Source: Gammaproteobacteria bacterium (GTDB taxonomy: Bacteria > Pseudomonadota > Gammaproteobacteria > Pseudomonadales > Azotimanducaceae). From it: a stretch of 7,437 bases of DNA. A program made the position numbers and the translations under genes. This document shows, one piece after another, positions 5,744-7,437 of the stretch. The stretch spans positions 1 to 7,437 of the forward strand of contig VXNE01000105.1 of the NCBI GenBank assembly GCA_009840715.1, in the 5' to 3' direction. Below the pieces are notes generated by a model. That model did not search any database. It worked only from the letters and a program-made list of their open reading frames with translations, and was not told the DNA's origin. Position 1 is the stretch's first letter. Each line of letters begins with the position of its first letter.

Positions 5744-6766
5744 GTGAAGGTAGCCATCGTCGGCGCCGGCAACTTCGGCACGGCCATCGCGAACATCGTC
5801 GCGAAGAACGGCTTTCCGGCCTGCCTGTGGATGCGCGATCCCGCGCAGCTCAAGGACATGCGCGCGCACCGCGAGAACCGGCGCTACCTGAAGGGACATC
5901 CCCTCGACGACAACGTGGTCCCGAGCGGCGACCTCGCCGAGGCCGTGGGAGCGGCGGACGTCCTGTTCGTCACGGTCCCGAGCGCCTCGTTCCGGCAGGT
6001 GACCCGGGACATCGCCGGGCACGCGAAGCCCGGCGCGTTCGCGGTCAGCGGCACGAAGGGGGTCGAGTCCGACGGTTTTCGGCTGATGAGCCAGATCCTT
6101 GACGAACTGCTGCCGGAATGCGGGACGGGCGTGATCAGCGGGCCCAACCTGGCGGAAGAGATCGCCGGCGCCCACTTTACCGGCACCGTGGTGGCAAGCC
6201 GCTCCCCGGACCTGAGAGCGGCGGTGCAGCGGGTACTCGCGAGCCCGACGCTGCGGGTCTACTCCAGCGACGACGTCTACGGCGTGGAGCTCGGAGGGGC
6301 GCTGAAGAACGTCTACGCGATCATCTGCGGTATGGCCGCCGCGCTCGAGGTCGGCCAGAACACGGTGGCGATGCTGATCACCCGGAGCCTCGCGGAGATG
6401 AGCCGCTTCGCGGTGTCCCTCGGCGCCAATCCCTTCACGTTCCTGGGGCTCGCGGGTGTGGGGGATCTCATGGTGACGTGCACCTCCCCGCTCAGCCGCA
6501 ACTTCCAGCTCGGGTTCCGGGTCGGCAAGGGAAATACGCTCGAGGAGGCCATGGAGCAGCTCGGCAGGCTCGCCGAAGGAGTCAACACCCTGCGCGTGAT
6601 TCGCGCCAAGACCACGGAACTCGGGGTCTACATGCCCCTTGTGGAGGGATTGCACCGGGTGTTGTATGAGGGGTATGGCATTGGCCAGGTGGTGAACGAC
6701 CTGATGACCAGCGAACAGATGGTGGACGTCGAGTTCGCGAGCCCGGAAACCTGGAGTAGCGCATAG
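5744..6766 (+). CDS. gpsA: Glycerol-3-phosphate dehydrogenase [NAD(P)+]
   Basis: Cytoplasmic enzyme that reduces dihydroxyacetone phosphate to sn-glycerol 3-phosphate, the backbone precursor of membrane phospholipids. It is 340 residues, typical for GpsA. The N-terminal Rossmann fold starts at once with VAIVGAGNFGTA (GxGxxG at 7-12). FVTVPSASF (75-83) and SGTKGVE (102-108, Lys105) line the substrate site. The C-terminal helical domain holds the catalytic Lys188 in ELGGALKNVYAI (182-193), then GLAGVGDLMVTCTSPLSRN (235-253) with Asp241, Arg252 and Asn253. The start is GTG with a strong Shine-Dalgarno and its own candidate promoter, so it is probably transcribed independently of htpG. It ends in TAG, whose G is also the first base of the next gene's GTG. 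No missing residue or other oddity was seen. Confidence 0.97.
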   Translation: MKVAIVGAGNFGTAIANIVAKNGFPACLWMRDPAQLKDMRAHRENRRYLKGHPLDDNVVPSGDLAEAVGAADVLFVTVPSASFRQVTRDIAGHAKPGAFAVSGTKGVESDGFRLMSQILDELLPECGTGVISGPNLAEEIAGAHFTGTVVASRSPDLRAAVQRVLASPTLRVYSSDDVYGVELGGALKNVYAIICGMAAALEVGQNTVAMLITRSLAEMSRFAVSLGANPFTFLGLAGVGDLMVTCTSPLSRNFQLGFRVGKGNTLEEAMEQLGRLAEGVNTLRVIRAKTTELGVYMPLVEGLHRVLYEGYGIGQVVNDLMTSEQMVDVEFASPETWSSA

Positions 6767-7437
6767 TGTTGCGGACGCTGACCACTGCTGCGCGCGGGGC
6801 CGGCCTGGTCGCCTTCGGACTTGCTTCCCACGGGGCCGAGGACGTGTCCGGCGCCGCCGACCCGTCCGGGATCGAGCGGTTCCCGCGGTCCTGGATCGTC
6901 GAGTACACCGAACGCGGTGCGGACGAGCCCTACGAGTTCATCACGGCGCCGGTGGACAGGATCAGCCGGGACGTGCGGGTGGAAGCCGTCCGGGTGGAAG
7001 GACCGCTCGCCCGCGTGACGTACCGGATCCCGGACGGCGCCCGGCTCGACGACGTGATCGCCCACTACGAGCAACGCATCGCCGCGATCAGCCCCGGGAT
7101 CGTGTTCTCGTGCCGGGGGCCGGACTGCGGCCGCAGCACGATCTGGGCGAACCACGTGTTCGGGGTGGCGGAACTCGCTGCCCCGAACCGCAACCAGTTC
7201 TATCTCGCTGCCCCGGTCCGCGTGGAAGGGCAGCCGCAACTCGTCGCGTTCTACGCGGTCCAGCGCGGCAACCGCCGCGTCTACGCCCATCTCGACATCG
7301 TTGTCCCGCGGGGCCCGACTCCGTTCGATGAGGACGGCACGCTCGCGGACGCCCTCGAACGCAGCGGCTTCGTCGTGGTCGAGGGCGTCGCGCCGGATGC
7401 CACGGGCGCCCTGTCTGCGGAAGCGTTGACGGCGCTC
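6766..7437 (+). CDS. DUF4892-type exported protein, 3'-truncated by the window edge
   Basis: The frame is open for 224 codons to the end of the window. It starts at GTG 6766, which shares one base with the gpsA TAG. An in-frame TAG at 6757 rules out earlier starts, and GGAG (6753-6756) lies nine bases upstream. The N-terminus has Arg3 and Arg10 followed by a short hydrophobic run (GAGLVAFGLAS) and SHGAED, a plausible Sec signal peptide, so the product is probably periplasmic or outer-membrane associated. RFPRSWIVEY (38-47), VRVEGPLARVTYRIPDG (75-91), FSCRGPDCGRSTIWAN (114-129) and QRGNRRVYAHL (166-176) match my memory of DUF4892 proteins from Pseudomonas and relatives, some of which continue into an OmpA-like domain. 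Cys116 and Cys121 are a likely disulfide in the periplasm. The biochemical role of the family is unknown to me. The 1-nt overlap suggests translational coupling to gpsA. Confidence 0.75.
   Translation, partial: MLRTLTTAARGAGLVAFGLASHGAEDVSGAADPSGIERFPRSWIVEYTERGADEPYEFITAPVDRISRDVRVEAVRVEGPLARVTYRIPDGARLDDVIAHYEQRIAAISPGIVFSCRGPDCGRSTIWANHVFGVAELAAPNRNQFYLAAPVRVEGQPQLVAFYAVQRGNRRVYAHLDIVVPRGPTPFDEDGTLADALERSGFVVVEGVAPDATGALSAEALTAL

Overview
The window reads as a high-GC chromosomal segment (about two-thirds GC by eye) of a gammaproteobacterium. SucC and SucD match my memory of the E. coli proteins almost residue for residue in active-site numbering. The order lpd-sucC-sucD, with a Pseudomonas-type E3, and htpG and gpsA nearby, is the Pseudomonas-like arrangement rather than the E. 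coli one. All genes are on the + strand. The exact genus cannot be told from this sequence. This is core genome: I see no mobile element, CRISPR array, RNA gene or defence system.

Layout: positions 1-68 are not genomic. They align without gaps to an Illumina Nextera P5/index/Read-1 adapter ending in the Tn5 mosaic end, so the window starts at a contig edge. From 69 to 1192 is the 5'-truncated E3 gene lpd, followed by sucC (1239-2408) and sucD (2405-3277, overlapping sucC by 4 nt). Together these look like the distal part of a 2-oxoglutarate dehydrogenase / succinyl-CoA synthetase operon of the TCA cycle. A 150-residue protein of unknown function (3286-3738, GTG start) follows sucD by 8 nt and is probably co-transcribed.

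A candidate heat-shock (sigma-32 type) promoter straddles the end of that small gene and precedes htpG (3801-5651), the bacterial Hsp90. htpG is full length in one frame but carries a single in-frame TAA (4458-4460) at the N-domain/middle-domain linker. This is either a sequencing error or a recent nonsense mutation.

After a 92-nt gap with overlapping GC-rich hairpins and a plausible sigma-70 promoter comes gpsA (5744-6766), which makes glycerol 3-phosphate for phospholipid synthesis. Its stop codon shares one base with the GTG start of a DUF4892-type exported protein (6766 to the right edge, incomplete).

I did not find an undescribed system. The points most worth a second look are the adapter end, the interrupted htpG with its promoter, and the unknown gene behind sucD.
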